Source: Flavobacteriales bacterium
GTDB lineage: Bacteria; Bacteroidota; Bacteroidia; NS11-12g; UBA9320
Direction of reading: 5' to 3'
NCBI GenBank assembly: GCA_020635355.1
Contig: JACJZW010000008.1
Span: 65,626-129,625 of the forward strand
DNA length: 64,000 bases
Below are positions 7,646-16,886 of the stretch, one piece after another; within the stretch, counting starts at the first letter, position 1, and the number at the start of each line of letters is the position of its first letter. The translations under genes were made by a program, and so were the position numbers. The notes under the pieces are model-generated. The model was not told the DNA's origin and made no database searches. It worked only from the letters and a program-made list of their open reading frames with translations.

Positions 7646-9448
7646 CTATCGCTTAAAGAAATCGTTCAACTGTTCCCTTCCAAAGGTAACAAACACGGCT
7701 TTGCCCGAAGGGGTAAATGCCGGCTGGTCACATTGAAACAAGTCCTGTATCAGGGAGTTCATTTCCATCGGACTAAGAGATGTATTTAATCGAACAGCGG
7801 CATTGAATGCTAAGGACCGGGCCAGGTTGTCCCGCTTTTCCAGCTTCGCCGATCGTTCATTGGAACGAAACGACTCAATAATACCCTCGATCATATCCCG
7901 CTCTTCCCCCTTTTTGATATCGGCCGGTGTCCCGTTAACGATGATGGCGTTCTTGCCAAACGGACTAATGTCAAAACCCAGGCGCTCCAGCTCATCGGTA
8001 ATGGACATCAGTAAATCATAGTCCTGTGCAGATAAGTCCAGGGTTCGAGGAAACAGCAATTGCTGACTGGCCTGACTGGTTTGATTGAACTGATGGTTGT
8101 ATTGTTCATACAATACCCGCTCATGGGCACGCTTTTGATGAACAATGTGCAAGGTTCCATTTACTTCGGCTACAATGTAACTTAACTCCAGCTGAAAGCA
8201 GGAACCAATCCGAACTTCCTGATGCGGTTTGTGTACCAGTTCTTTTTGCGGGGCGATGGAAACCTCCGGAGCATCATCTCGGAAGGGTTCATATAGCTTC
8301 TCCCAGGCCGTTTGCTGGCGTTTTCTGACCGGATCCGAAGAGAAAGGATTATAGGATGGATTGAAATCTGTGGTGGGTGGCTTAATGTCCCGGTGGATGG
8401 GCATCGCTACCTCATGCCGATCAAACATCCCCGGAACCGATTCAATTACCGGTGATGCATGATAACTTCCCAGGGCTCGTAACACAGCGGATTTGATGAT
8501 GGCGTACATCGCCCGACCCTCCTCAAACTTTACTTCCGTTTTGGTTGGATGAACATTCACATCAATCCGGGATGGGTCTACGTCAATCTTCAAGACGTAC
8601 AGCGGGTGTACATCACTATCAATTAAGCCATCGAATGCCTGTAACACGGCGTGATGGAAATAGGCGTCTTTGATAAACCGCCCATTCACATAGAAATACT
8701 GATCTCCACGTGTTTTACGGGCGCGTTCCGGGCTTCCCACAAAACCGGATATCGTCATGAGTTCGGTCTCTTCCTCAACCGGCAATAACTGGCCGGATCT
8801 ATTCTTGGTGGTAACTTCCTCAATCCTGCGATGCAAATCTGCAGGTGCTAAACGGTGTACATCCTTATCGCCATTCATGAGCGACATCCGAACATCGGGA
8901 CGCGCCAGGGCGCACCGTTCAAACTCCTCAATGATGTAGCGTGTTTCCACGGAAATTGACTTCAGAAAATTCCGACGAACAGGAATGTTATAAAACAGGT
9001 TTTTAACAGAAATGGAGGTTCCTGTTTGCATGGATACCGGCTCCTGTTCCCGCACTACACCAGCCTCAATAACCACCCTGGTTCCAAAGGAATCATCCTC
9101 CGGTTTGGTTTTCATCTCCACCTGCGCCACACTGGCAATACTGGCCAGTGCCTCACCCCGAAAGCCAAAAGTGGATAGGTTAAACAAGTCCTGTGCTTGC
9201 TTTATCTTGGATGTGGCATGTCGTTCCCAACACATGCGCGCATCGGTTTCCGACATTCCCTTTCCATTGTCTACCACCTGAATCAGTGTTTGACCACCGT
9301 CCTTGAAGATTAAATCGATGGTTGTTGCCCCGGCATCCAAACTGTTTTCCAACAGTTCCTTCACCACCGATGAAGGGCGTTGAACAACTTCTCCAGCAGC
9401 AATTTGATTGGCAACGGAGTCAGGAAGAAGGCGTATGAGATCAGACAT
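7646..9448 (-). CDS. mutL: DNA mismatch repair protein MutL
   Basis: MutL couples mismatch recognition by MutS to strand removal. The N-terminal GHKL ATPase motifs are clear: ANQIAAGEVVQRP and ELLENSLDAGA (motif I), DNGKGM (II), FGFRGEALASIASV (III) and GTSISVKNLFYN. A C-terminal dimerisation domain follows a linker rich in Pro and Ser. The start is set at the ATG at 9448 (MSDLIRLLP), which overlaps the preceding small gene by 8 nt; the frame is open 11 codons further upstream but that part is not MutL-like. The endonuclease motif DQHAxxExxxxE is degenerate here (HQKRAHERVLYEQ, about residues 438-450) and the C-terminal CPHGRP motif is also not seen. Confidence 0.96.
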   Translation of the reverse strand: MSDLIRLLPDSVANQIAAGEVVQRPSSVVKELLENSLDAGATTIDLIFKDGGQTLIQVVDNGKGMSETDARMCWERHATSKIKQAQDLFNLSTFGFRGEALASIASVAQVEMKTKPEDDSFGTRVVIEAGVVREQEPVSMQTGTSISVKNLFYNIPVRRNFLKSISVETRYIIEEFERCALARPDVRMSLMNGDKDVHRLAPADLHRRIEEVTTKNRSGQLLPVEEETELMTISGFVGSPERARKTRGDQYFYVNGRFIKDAYFHHAVLQAFDGLIDSDVHPLYVLKIDVDPSRIDVNVHPTKTEVKFEEGRAMYAIIKSAVLRALGSYHASPVIESVPGMFDRHEVAMPIHRDIKPPTTDFNPSYNPFSSDPVRKRQQTAWEKLYEPFRDDAPEVSIAPQKELVHKPHQEVRIGSCFQLELSYIVAEVNGTLHIVHQKRAHERVLYEQYNHQFNQTSQASQQLLFPRTLDLSAQDYDLLMSITDELERLGFDISPFGKNAIIVNGTPADIKKGEERDMIEGIIESFRSNERSAKLEKRDNLARSLAFNAAVRLNTSLSPMEMNSLIQDLFQCDQPAFTPSGKAVFVTFGREQLNDFFKR

Positions 9449-9773
9449 TATAGAACGCCTCGAAGATAACCCCAAAGGCATTGGTATAAAAGGTCAGATA
9501 AAACACTAACCCAAGCGCTAGAATGATCAAAATGGTCCGAATGCGGGCTCCTTGGCGGATTACGTTGTACTCGGAAGTATAGAGGGTTGACCGTTGTTGA
9601 AATCCTTGTCGGATCCGATTCTCAAATCCTTCCGGATTGTACTCTCCGGTGCTTTCCATGTGAGCACGCGAAACGCGTATATCGAGATCTTCCTTATCGG
9701 GATCGTAGTAACGCGGACGATATTGAAATCGTCTGTTTGCGCGTCGTCCAAATGATACCCGTCCAAAATCCAT
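9441..9773 (-). CDS. small single-span membrane protein of unknown function
   Basis: 110 residues. The first 75 are hydrophilic and rich in Arg, Tyr and Asp, followed by one transmembrane segment near residues 81-101 (ILIILALGLVFYLTFY) and a short tail. I do not recognise a characterised family; the position immediately before mutL is typical of a conserved Bacteroidota hypothetical. The stop codon overlaps the mutL start by 8 nt (ATGTCTGA), suggesting coupled translation. A perfect -7 element lies only 4 nt before the ATG. Confidence 0.8.
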   Translation of the reverse strand: MDFGRVSFGRRANRRFQYRPRYYDPDKEDLDIRVSRAHMESTGEYNPEGFENRIRQGFQQRSTLYTSEYNVIRQGARIRTILIILALGLVFYLTFYTNAFGVIFEAFYNV

Positions 9774-9777
9774 ACTG

Positions 9778-9785
9778 CAAAGGTA
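9778..9785 (-). promoter_or_regulatory. -7 element (TACCTTTG) 4 nt before the start of the gene ahead of mutL
   Basis: TACCTTTG followed by CAGT and ATG on the minus strand. The predicted transcription start coincides with, or falls within a few bases of, the start codon. It would drive the mutL-rhomboid-endonuclease-methyltransferase operon. Confidence 0.6.
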
Positions 9786-9830
9786 TAGTGTCTTTTACTG
9801 AAACGTGCTGATGGTTTGGCTTATTGCAAG

Positions 9831-11627
9831 CTAAGCCTTGGTGTACCGACGCTTTCGAATAAACGCATTCAGCAACCCAAACAACAAAATGAGCACGACT
9901 GGAAGCACCATATTGATCATTTGCCACCTGGTTCGTTCAGTCTTTACCCGAACCTTGTCCAGCAAGCGAAGTACCACCTTCTTGGAACGCACCTCAATGA
10001 GGTTGGAATCATCGCAGAGGTAGTCTACACAGTTCAGGAAAAACTTCTTATTCGAAAATTCAATAGGCTGATTAAACGCCTTGGAGGCAAAGCGGTCATA
10101 CCCCAGGGGATACACCTGTTTATCTTTGCTGACCTGATTGGCAATGAGGTCGCCATCGGAAATAACGATCATCGAATTTTGATCGATCTCCGGTTTAAAC
10201 TCGATGGGTGATTGATCTCGCATCGCGGGACGATGGGAGAACACCGAACGAAACTTCCCTTCCAGTAAAACGGCTGAAATTTTACCCGGATCCGTAAACA
10301 TGGCGGGATCCATTTTCATGCCCACCATATTGATGTTGATGTTCACAGGATTTCGCGCCACCCGACTGTTTTGACCCGAATGCAGTAAGACGGTTTTTTT
10401 GACCTCTTTGTTGGGTAAGGTGTCGATGCTGGACACAAATCGTCCCCAAACCTCGGTCATGTTCCGAACGATGGGGTGCTCGCCATCCGGCGCAAAGAGC
10501 GGGTAGAAAATCCACGGCCGGAAACCCGGCTTACCGCTCCCATCGGTGGCTAAAACCGGGATACCATGACTGTTCAGGTCCTGAATCAAATCAAGGTTTA
10601 TTCGAGCTCCGTATCGGAAGAGCAGATCATTGATGTTGAGGTTGTAATCAGCCGTCATAACGGATCCATATCGGGCTACCGAATCAATATCGGCAATGAG
10701 GGTTTCAGCCAGCCAGATCACCTTGCCACCGTTCATGACGTACTGGTCTATCAGAAAAAGTTCCTCATCCAAAAAATTAACCCGGGGCTTGGCAATAATC
10801 AGTGCCTTGTATGCCTTCATGCCATCCAACAGGCCGTTCATGATAATCTCACCACTTCGCTCCGGATTCTTGAATAATTCCTGAGCAAAGGGTTTCAAAC
10901 TGTTGGTGTCTGTAATGTTGATGTTGATGCGCTCAACAATATAAAATTCTTCGAGAGTACGGGCGATATCGGCCACTTCAATGGGTTCCAATTCACCATG
11001 TCCGGTAGTAAAGGCAATTTTTACCGCCCGATCTGCCACACACTTTCTAAGCACGTTGCCGATCTCATATTCCAACAGTTCAACGCTTTCGTTGATTTCC
11101 TGTTCCAGTGGCTGACCAAAATCCCGCTTCAGGAAGTTGAGCGGATACTCCTGATCCTTATAGATCACCAGCGCACCCGGGATGATGAATTTCTCCATTT
11201 GAGCATCATCCTCGTCTACTTCCGGCCGGGTTATTTGAAGACCCTTGGACGAAAGTTGTCGCAGGATATTCTCCTTCTCCTCGATGGTTTTATCGGCTAG
11301 TACATCCTCAAACTTGAACTCCAGATTTCCGCTGCTGATGCTTCGGAATTCGCTGAGCATATCCCGAATAGCGTTTTTCAACAGCCGGTACTCAGATGGA
11401 AACTCGCCATCCAAAAACACCTGAACGTACACCACGTCGTCCAGCTTATCCACCAAATTCTCAGAGGCCTCTGAAAGTGTATAGCGTTTTTCATGTGTGA
11501 GGTCGATGCGCTGATACCAGATATCCCCGGCTACATTGGCTACAATGATGGCAACCATCACCACCAGAAATTGCATGATGTATCGGCTTTTAACCGATGT
11601 GGGTTTTGATGATTTTTGACTGCTCAT
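9831..11627 (-). CDS. gldG: gliding motility ABC transporter component GldG
   Basis: A 598-residue protein of the GldG family (ABC_transp_aux domain). It has an N-terminal transmembrane helix (about residues 20-38, YIMQFLVVMVAIIVANVAG), a large periplasmic region with the conserved stretch RIDLTHEKRYTLSEAS and KIAFTTGHGELEP, and a C-terminal helix (VLPVVLILLFGLLNAFI). GldA, GldF and GldG form an ABC transporter required for gliding in Flavobacterium johnsoniae; its cargo is not established. The ATG at 11627 overlaps the gldF stop as ATGA; a GTG two codons upstream is possible. In organisms that do not glide the genes persist, so gliding cannot be inferred from these alone. Confidence 0.94.
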   Translation of the reverse strand: MSSQKSSKPTSVKSRYIMQFLVVMVAIIVANVAGDIWYQRIDLTHEKRYTLSEASENLVDKLDDVVYVQVFLDGEFPSEYRLLKNAIRDMLSEFRSISSGNLEFKFEDVLADKTIEEKENILRQLSSKGLQITRPEVDEDDAQMEKFIIPGALVIYKDQEYPLNFLKRDFGQPLEQEINESVELLEYEIGNVLRKCVADRAVKIAFTTGHGELEPIEVADIARTLEEFYIVERININITDTNSLKPFAQELFKNPERSGEIIMNGLLDGMKAYKALIIAKPRVNFLDEELFLIDQYVMNGGKVIWLAETLIADIDSVARYGSVMTADYNLNINDLLFRYGARINLDLIQDLNSHGIPVLATDGSGKPGFRPWIFYPLFAPDGEHPIVRNMTEVWGRFVSSIDTLPNKEVKKTVLLHSGQNSRVARNPVNININMVGMKMDPAMFTDPGKISAVLLEGKFRSVFSHRPAMRDQSPIEFKPEIDQNSMIVISDGDLIANQVSKDKQVYPLGYDRFASKAFNQPIEFSNKKFFLNCVDYLCDDSNLIEVRSKKVVLRLLDKVRVKTERTRWQMINMVLPVVLILLFGLLNAFIRKRRYTKA

Positions 11628-12355
11628 TGCCACTTCCTCCTTCCAAAAACCAAATGCGTCAATCCCAAAAACAAGGCGGTAAAGCTCACAAAAAACAGGA
11701 CGTCCCGGGTATCTACCACACCGCGTCGGATGCTTTCATAATGAAAGTTGATGCTTAACCATTCAACCGAATACTCCAGCCCAACTCCATCAAACAAGGC
11801 CGCTAACTGCCCCAGCGCGGAGAAGAGAAAAAAGCACAGGAAGGTAGACAACAGAAAGGCTACGATTTGATTGTCTGTCAATGCCGAGGCAAACAACCCA
11901 ATGGCCACATAACACGAACCCAACAAAGCCAGACCAATGTAAGAGCCCCAGGTTGCCCCGGTATCAATGATTCCCCGCGGACTTCCCAGTTCATAGATGG
12001 TGTAGAAATACAACAGGGTGGGTATTAAGGCAAACAACACCAAAATCAGTCCGGCGAAAAACTTACCCATAATGATCTGCCAGTCGGTAACCGGCCGGGT
12101 CGATAAAATCTCAATGGTTCCGGTCTTTTTCTCTTCGGCAAAGGACCGCATGGTAATCGCCGATATAAGAAAAATAAACACCCACGGAGCCATCATAAAC
12201 AAGGTGTCCAAACTGGCTTGCCCGTAATCCAGCGCATTGGTGCTGGGATAGATCCACATGAACAACCCTATTGCCAGTAAGAATACACTGATCACCACAT
12301 AGGCAATCAATGAGCTTAAAAAGCCTCGGATTTCCTTGGATAATATGCTGAACAT
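11624..12355 (-). CDS. gldF: gliding motility ABC transporter permease GldF
   Basis: A 243-residue ABC-2 type permease with six hydrophobic segments. The start MFSILSKEIRGFLSSLIAYVV and the family motif MRSFAEEKKTGTIEILSTRPVTDW identify the GldF type. It forms the membrane channel with ATPase GldA and the auxiliary GldG. It abuts gldA directly (gldA stop is the preceding base triplet) and overlaps gldG by 4 nt, so the three are one translational unit. Confidence 0.94.
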   Translation of the reverse strand: MFSILSKEIRGFLSSLIAYVVISVFLLAIGLFMWIYPSTNALDYGQASLDTLFMMAPWVFIFLISAITMRSFAEEKKTGTIEILSTRPVTDWQIIMGKFFAGLILVLFALIPTLLYFYTIYELGSPRGIIDTGATWGSYIGLALLGSCYVAIGLFASALTDNQIVAFLLSTFLCFFLFSALGQLAALFDGVGLEYSVEWLSINFHYESIRRGVVDTRDVLFFVSFTALFLGLTHLVFGRRKWQ

Positions 12356-13267
12356 CTACTTCTTGGTATAGGCTTTAAATACATGTTCCAGACTGGGCGC
12401 TTCCTCACGTTGTTCCAATACAATATTGTTGTCTTTTACCGCCATGGCAAAGAGCTCTTCCTGTAACTGATCCAGATTGGTCGTAGAAATTCTCAGCGCA
12501 TTGTCCGTTAATTTCTCAACCTTGCTCACAACAGCCAGCTTGTTGATTTTGGCTAGAACCGGCGCCGATTTAAACCGGATGAACAGTATCCGTTCGGTGG
12601 TATTTCGTCCGAGGTTTTGGACGGTATCATCGGCAACAATGTTGCCTTTGTTAATGATGATCACCCGGTCACATACGGCTTCTACTTCCTGCATGATGTG
12701 CGTGGAAAGCATGACCGTTCTGTCCCGACCAATCTCACGAATAATGTCCCGTATCTCAGCCACCTGATTGGGGTCCAGTCCGGATGTAGGCTCATCTAAA
12801 ATCAACACATCCGGATTGTGTAATAAGGCCTGAGCCAAACCCACTCGTTGACGATATCCCTTGGAGAGCATGGCGATCTTCTTTTGTGCTTCCGGACGCA
12901 AACCCGTTCGGTCAATCATGGCTTCAACCTGTTTGTTGAGCTCCTTTCTGCCTATGCCCGCCAAACGGCCCATAAACTGAAGATATTCCCGAACGTACAT
13001 ATCCAAGTAAAGCGGATTGTGTTCCGGTAGGTACCCTATACGCCGCTTTACCTCGGTAGGATTCTCTGAAACGTCAATTCCACAGATTTTAGCAGTTCCG
13101 GATGTAGGTGCCACGTAGCCGGTAAGCATCTTCATGGTGGTGCTTTTCCCAGCACCATTGGGGCCCAAAAAGCCCACAACCTGACCCGAAGGGATTTCAA
13201 AGGAAATCCCGTTTACGGCCACCTGTTGGTTGTATTTACGTGTTAAACTGCTTACCTGAACGGACAT
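12356..13267 (-). CDS. gldA: gliding motility ABC transporter ATP-binding protein GldA
   Basis: A 303-residue ABC ATPase. The nucleotide-binding motifs are complete: Walker A GPNGAGKST (about 35-43), the Q-loop region, signature LSKGYRQRVGLAQ, Walker B VLILDEPTSGLDP and the switch STHIM. The C-terminal extension with EREEAPSLEHVF-like ending is typical of GldA. It energises the GldFG transporter. It begins 3 nt after the stop of a large T9SS cargo gene, so the four genes appear to be one operon. Confidence 0.93.
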   Translation of the reverse strand: MSVQVSSLTRKYNQQVAVNGISFEIPSGQVVGFLGPNGAGKSTTMKMLTGYVAPTSGTAKICGIDVSENPTEVKRRIGYLPEHNPLYLDMYVREYLQFMGRLAGIGRKELNKQVEAMIDRTGLRPEAQKKIAMLSKGYRQRVGLAQALLHNPDVLILDEPTSGLDPNQVAEIRDIIREIGRDRTVMLSTHIMQEVEAVCDRVIIINKGNIVADDTVQNLGRNTTERILFIRFKSAPVLAKINKLAVVSKVEKLTDNALRISTTNLDQLQEELFAMAVKDNNIVLEQREEAPSLEHVFKAYTKK

Positions 13268-13270
13268 GGA

Positions 13271-16204
13271 TTACTCAACCCAAACCTTCAACGTCGAACT
13301 TCCGGTTCGATTGTTCAAGTTCAAGAAATACATGCCACCGGACAAACCGTCAAGCGGAACATGTAATTCATTCAAACCTGAATTCAATTGAACCTCTTTG
13401 CTATACAATACACTTCCGGTAATGGACATCAACCGGATGGTCAATGCCAATGGTTCGTTGGCTTCCAAATCAATGGACAACTCCGAATGAGCCGGAATCG
13501 GGTATACCTTGATTCCTCCTTGTGCAATACCGGCGATTCCGTCCGGACAGGTCATCGTATCCACCGCAATGGATCCATTTCCCGCACATCCGTTTTCGTC
13601 GATAACGTCCACGCTGTATGTCCCTTTGGCTTTAACAACGATGGATGACTGTGTACTTCCGGTGCTCCAATCGTAGGTGATAAACGATCCTGGTGTGAGC
13701 ACCAAGGAATCCCCCACACAAATGGTGGTGTCATTACCAAGTGAAACCACTGGGTTCTGAGCGTCTCCTACCGTAATGGAATCTGTGAACGTACAATCAA
13801 ATGAATCCCGAACGGTCAACGAGTACACACCACTGGTGGTGATTCGAAGTGAATCGTTATCGGATCCACTGGCCCAGGTATATTTCTTCATTTCAGATGG
13901 TCCAACCAGGTATCGGGATGACCCCACACACAACTTAAAGTCATTACCCAGGCTAAATTTCGGTGCAGCACGCTGGGTGAGAACGATGGTATCTGTGTAC
14001 GGACAACCAAAGCTGTTGAATGCCGTGAGGCGATACGTTCCCGGTGCGTTCACCTTCAGGTTCTGGAGGGAAGAGGCTGTGTCGTTCCAAATGTAATTAC
14101 CAAGGGCACCCGGACCCAGGATGGTGTATGAACCGCCTTCGCAAATCATATCATCTGGCCCCAGACTAAATGTGGAGAATGGGTTGGTGTAAATATCACG
14201 TGAATCCGCAGCGGTACAACCATTCTGATCAATGACAACCAGCGTATGGGTTCGTTCTACATTGGTGGTGTAGGTGCGGGCGGATCCAGCCCCATTGTTC
14301 CAGTTATAACTAGCCATGTTGGCCGGACCGGAAAGGGTGATCGGTGTATTTTCACAAATGGTGGTATCAACACCCAAGTTGAAGGTTGGTAAACTGAAAA
14401 CAGTCACCTTCATCGTGTCCAGGTATACACAGTTGTTTACGTCCAATCCGCGGAAGTACAGGGTATCTTTCTTCTTGAGCTTGATGGTTTGGGTGCTGGA
14501 CGAAATGTTGGTTCCGGTCCAGGAATAGGAGGCCAAATTAGCGAGGGTTGAGAAGAAGACAGAATCCTTGTCACAGAAGCTGGTGTCCCGTGCGAAATCA
14601 TATTGAATTCGTTGGTTCACTTTCACCTTCACGTAACTGGAATCCGGAGCACACGCACCATCTGTTGAAGAAACCACCAGTTTATAGGTGGTGGTTGATT
14701 TAGGCGCAACGGATGGATTTGACAAGTTGCTAACGCTGGCACCTTTGTCGTCGGTCCAGGCGTATTGCATGCCGGAAATTCGATCTCGTCCTAACGAAAC
14801 AGACGTGCCTTCGCAAACCTGAAACGAATCTCCTGCTGTTTCGGCCACCAACTTACAGCACAGTGTTGTGTCGTGTCCACCGGAAATGGTGGTCGTGGTG
14901 AGCGACGGCGTTTGAGAACCAAATCCGGTTGTAATGGATCCGAAGGACGTGCTGCCAAAGTTGGTATTGGTTTGATTCACCAATTCGAAGTTGGAGTTAC
15001 AGTTTACTATACCACCTTCATCGGCTTTGATTAAGTATAAATCATCGTCTGTTGAAGATCCTTTAAACGATCGTGTGGTAGACAGCATGGCAATCCCGCC
15101 ATCACGAGCCACGGTCACATCGGTGGGCCAGTGTCCATCCCGATCGGCTCCGCCAATCAGGGAATAGCTTCGCATATTTCCACCCAAGGTCACCTTCATA
15201 TAAAACACGTCCCGGTCATTCCCCTGAGGGTCTGAATAACCGGTAATGGAGTATTCCGAACCACTATGAACAGTAATACTGAACGCCCGGTCATGCCCCA
15301 TAGTTCCAAAGGTGTACAAATTGGCCAGACTACCGGAGGTGTCGGTCACCATCATCATGATGTCGTCGTCACCTGTTCCCATGCGGGTCCAACCGGTTAA
15401 AATGTAATTGTTCTTATCGGCCTTCAAATCCCAGGCAACATCATTTCCGTTGTTACCATAGGCTTTGGTCCATTTATAATTTCCGGTTGAATCAAACTTC
15501 GCCAGAAACACATCGGAGTTCCCCGGAAAGCCGGATGTTCCACCCTGGGTGATACTGTCATAGGTTGTCATACCACAAACAATCACATTCCCCTGAGCAT
15601 CTTCGGCAACACCGTAAGCTTCTTCGTTGCCCGGGCTACCAAATTTTCGATACCATCGTACGTTTCCGAGAGATCCCAACTTCGCAATAAAGGCATCGTC
15701 TCCGGTAGAATCGTTTTTCACATAACCGATCACATAGTATCCATTGCTAAAAACCGATCGAATCACGGAATAAGCATCTTCTGCACTATCACCTGCAAAC
15801 GTTCTGGTCCAGACCACGGAACCATTTTTATCGGTTTTGAAGATCAGGGCATCCTGGTTGTTACTGTTGTAGGACTCGGTAGTACCCGCCACAACAAAAC
15901 CGGAATCGCTGGCCAGGGTTACCTTCCAACCTACATCGTCCTTCTGTCCGCCATAGGCTTTTGACCACTGAATTTGTCCCAATCCATTAGTCTTCACCAT
16001 GTACACATCCTTCTGACCGGCACCATAGCTGGTGGTATAGCCAACATTGATGAACCCTCCGTCCAATGTACGGCGGATGGAATAACTATTCTCCGCACCG
16101 GATCCACCAAAAGATCTTTGAAAACGAGTATCCTGTGCCAGGGAAAGTGTACTCCACATCCCCAACGCAAGAAGCCACAACATGTTCTTCGTAAAATTTC
16201 TCAT
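13271..16204 (-). CDS. large secreted protein with propeller-like and Ig-like repeats and T9SS type A sorting domain
   Basis: 977 residues. A signal peptide (MRNFTKNMLWLLALGMWSTLSLAQ) is followed by about 380 residues of roughly 50-residue repeats of the SBBP/propeller type (each with YGG or FGS, DGG or DSG, GxT and a W near the end). About six Ig/PKD-like modules of 80-85 residues follow, each with an LGxDxxIC motif and YxWxxG. The last 80 residues (VYPIPAHSELSIDL ... GMYFLNL ... KVWVE) are a T9SS type A sorting domain, so the protein should be exported through the outer membrane and anchored at the surface or released. It lies 3 nt upstream of gldA. Specific role unknown; adhesion is plausible. 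Confidence 0.88.
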   Translation of the reverse strand: MRNFTKNMLWLLALGMWSTLSLAQDTRFQRSFGGSGAENSYSIRRTLDGGFINVGYTTSYGAGQKDVYMVKTNGLGQIQWSKAYGGQKDDVGWKVTLASDSGFVVAGTTESYNSNNQDALIFKTDKNGSVVWTRTFAGDSAEDAYSVIRSVFSNGYYVIGYVKNDSTGDDAFIAKLGSLGNVRWYRKFGSPGNEEAYGVAEDAQGNVIVCGMTTYDSITQGGTSGFPGNSDVFLAKFDSTGNYKWTKAYGNNGNDVAWDLKADKNNYILTGWTRMGTGDDDIMMMVTDTSGSLANLYTFGTMGHDRAFSITVHSGSEYSITGYSDPQGNDRDVFYMKVTLGGNMRSYSLIGGADRDGHWPTDVTVARDGGIAMLSTTRSFKGSSTDDDLYLIKADEGGIVNCNSNFELVNQTNTNFGSTSFGSITTGFGSQTPSLTTTTISGGHDTTLCCKLVAETAGDSFQVCEGTSVSLGRDRISGMQYAWTDDKGASVSNLSNPSVAPKSTTTYKLVVSSTDGACAPDSSYVKVKVNQRIQYDFARDTSFCDKDSVFFSTLANLASYSWTGTNISSSTQTIKLKKKDTLYFRGLDVNNCVYLDTMKVTVFSLPTFNLGVDTTICENTPITLSGPANMASYNWNNGAGSARTYTTNVERTHTLVVIDQNGCTAADSRDIYTNPFSTFSLGPDDMICEGGSYTILGPGALGNYIWNDTASSLQNLKVNAPGTYRLTAFNSFGCPYTDTIVLTQRAAPKFSLGNDFKLCVGSSRYLVGPSEMKKYTWASGSDNDSLRITTSGVYSLTVRDSFDCTFTDSITVGDAQNPVVSLGNDTTICVGDSLVLTPGSFITYDWSTGSTQSSIVVKAKGTYSVDVIDENGCAGNGSIAVDTMTCPDGIAGIAQGGIKVYPIPAHSELSIDLEANEPLALTIRLMSITGSVLYSKEVQLNSGLNELHVPLDGLSGGMYFLNLNNRTGSSTLKVWVE

Positions 16205-16313
16205 CGCTTAATCTATTTCACCTCGGTTTGATTGGTTTTTTCGAGAGGCACAACGCGCAATCTATGCATTATTCCACTCGGAACGGCAAAGAAAGGAATT
16301 GTACAAAAAATAA

Positions 16314-16886
16314 TTACTGAAATTTTGCGGACAGGGTCAGGGTGTAGTCCACGAATCGCTCTAAGTGATGTTTGTAAGGCGATTGTTTCAGGTAGTTACC
16401 CGTTTCATCCAACTCCTCCGCTGAGTAATGTGATTCGAATTTGAGCGGTGAACAAATGGAATACTTACCCAGATGCGACACCAATTTTTCAATGACGGAA
16501 CTCATCTGCATTCCGGGTAATCGTCCTCCCCTACCGGTTGACACACCCCCAAAGGCAAATACCTTATTATCAAACAGGTGCTGGAAGGTTCTACTGCCCA
16601 ACTGATGCACCATATTCACCAGTTCTGCAGATGGAAACCAGTTGTACTCCGGACTTACAATGACAACGATTCGGGCATCTGTCCAGGTTTGAATCAGCTC
16701 CTGCTGAAAGTCGGTAAGGTGTTCCAACGCCACATCATCCTCGTTAAAGAACGGCATATCGTACTGCTGGAAGTCCACCAAATTCGTGTCAATCCCTCGT
16801 TCCTCAAAGGTTCGTGCCAGCGCCTTGCAAACCCGTAACGTGTTGTTACCGGGACGGGAAGATCCACACAATATGGCTGCCTTCAT
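16314..16886 (-). CDS. NADPH-dependent FMN reductase family protein
   Basis: 190 residues with a flavodoxin-like fold. The phosphate-binding loop is at the start (MKAAILCGSSRPGNNTLRV), PEYNWFPSAELVN is the second flavin motif, and GGVSTGRGGRLPGMQM follows. Members reduce FMN, quinones, azo dyes or chromate with NAD(P)H. The start is set at the ATG at 16886 that overlaps the upstream stop as ATGA; the longer open frame lacks family similarity. It is the last gene of the tyrS-led operon, together with a second flavin-binding protein. Confidence 0.9.
   Translation of the reverse strand: MKAAILCGSSRPGNNTLRVCKALARTFEERGIDTNLVDFQQYDMPFFNEDDVALEHLTDFQQELIQTWTDARIVVIVSPEYNWFPSAELVNMVHQLGSRTFQHLFDNKVFAFGGVSTGRGGRLPGMQMSSVIEKLVSHLGKYSICSPLKFESHYSAEELDETGNYLKQSPYKHHLERFVDYTLTLSAKFQ

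Noticed and set aside
8704..8715. Other CACGTG hexamers (8706, 14196, 49520, 55589) as parS sites
   Set aside because: They lack the flanking TGTT/AACA arms or have three or more mismatches to the 16-mer; CACGTG alone is expected by chance in 64 kb.
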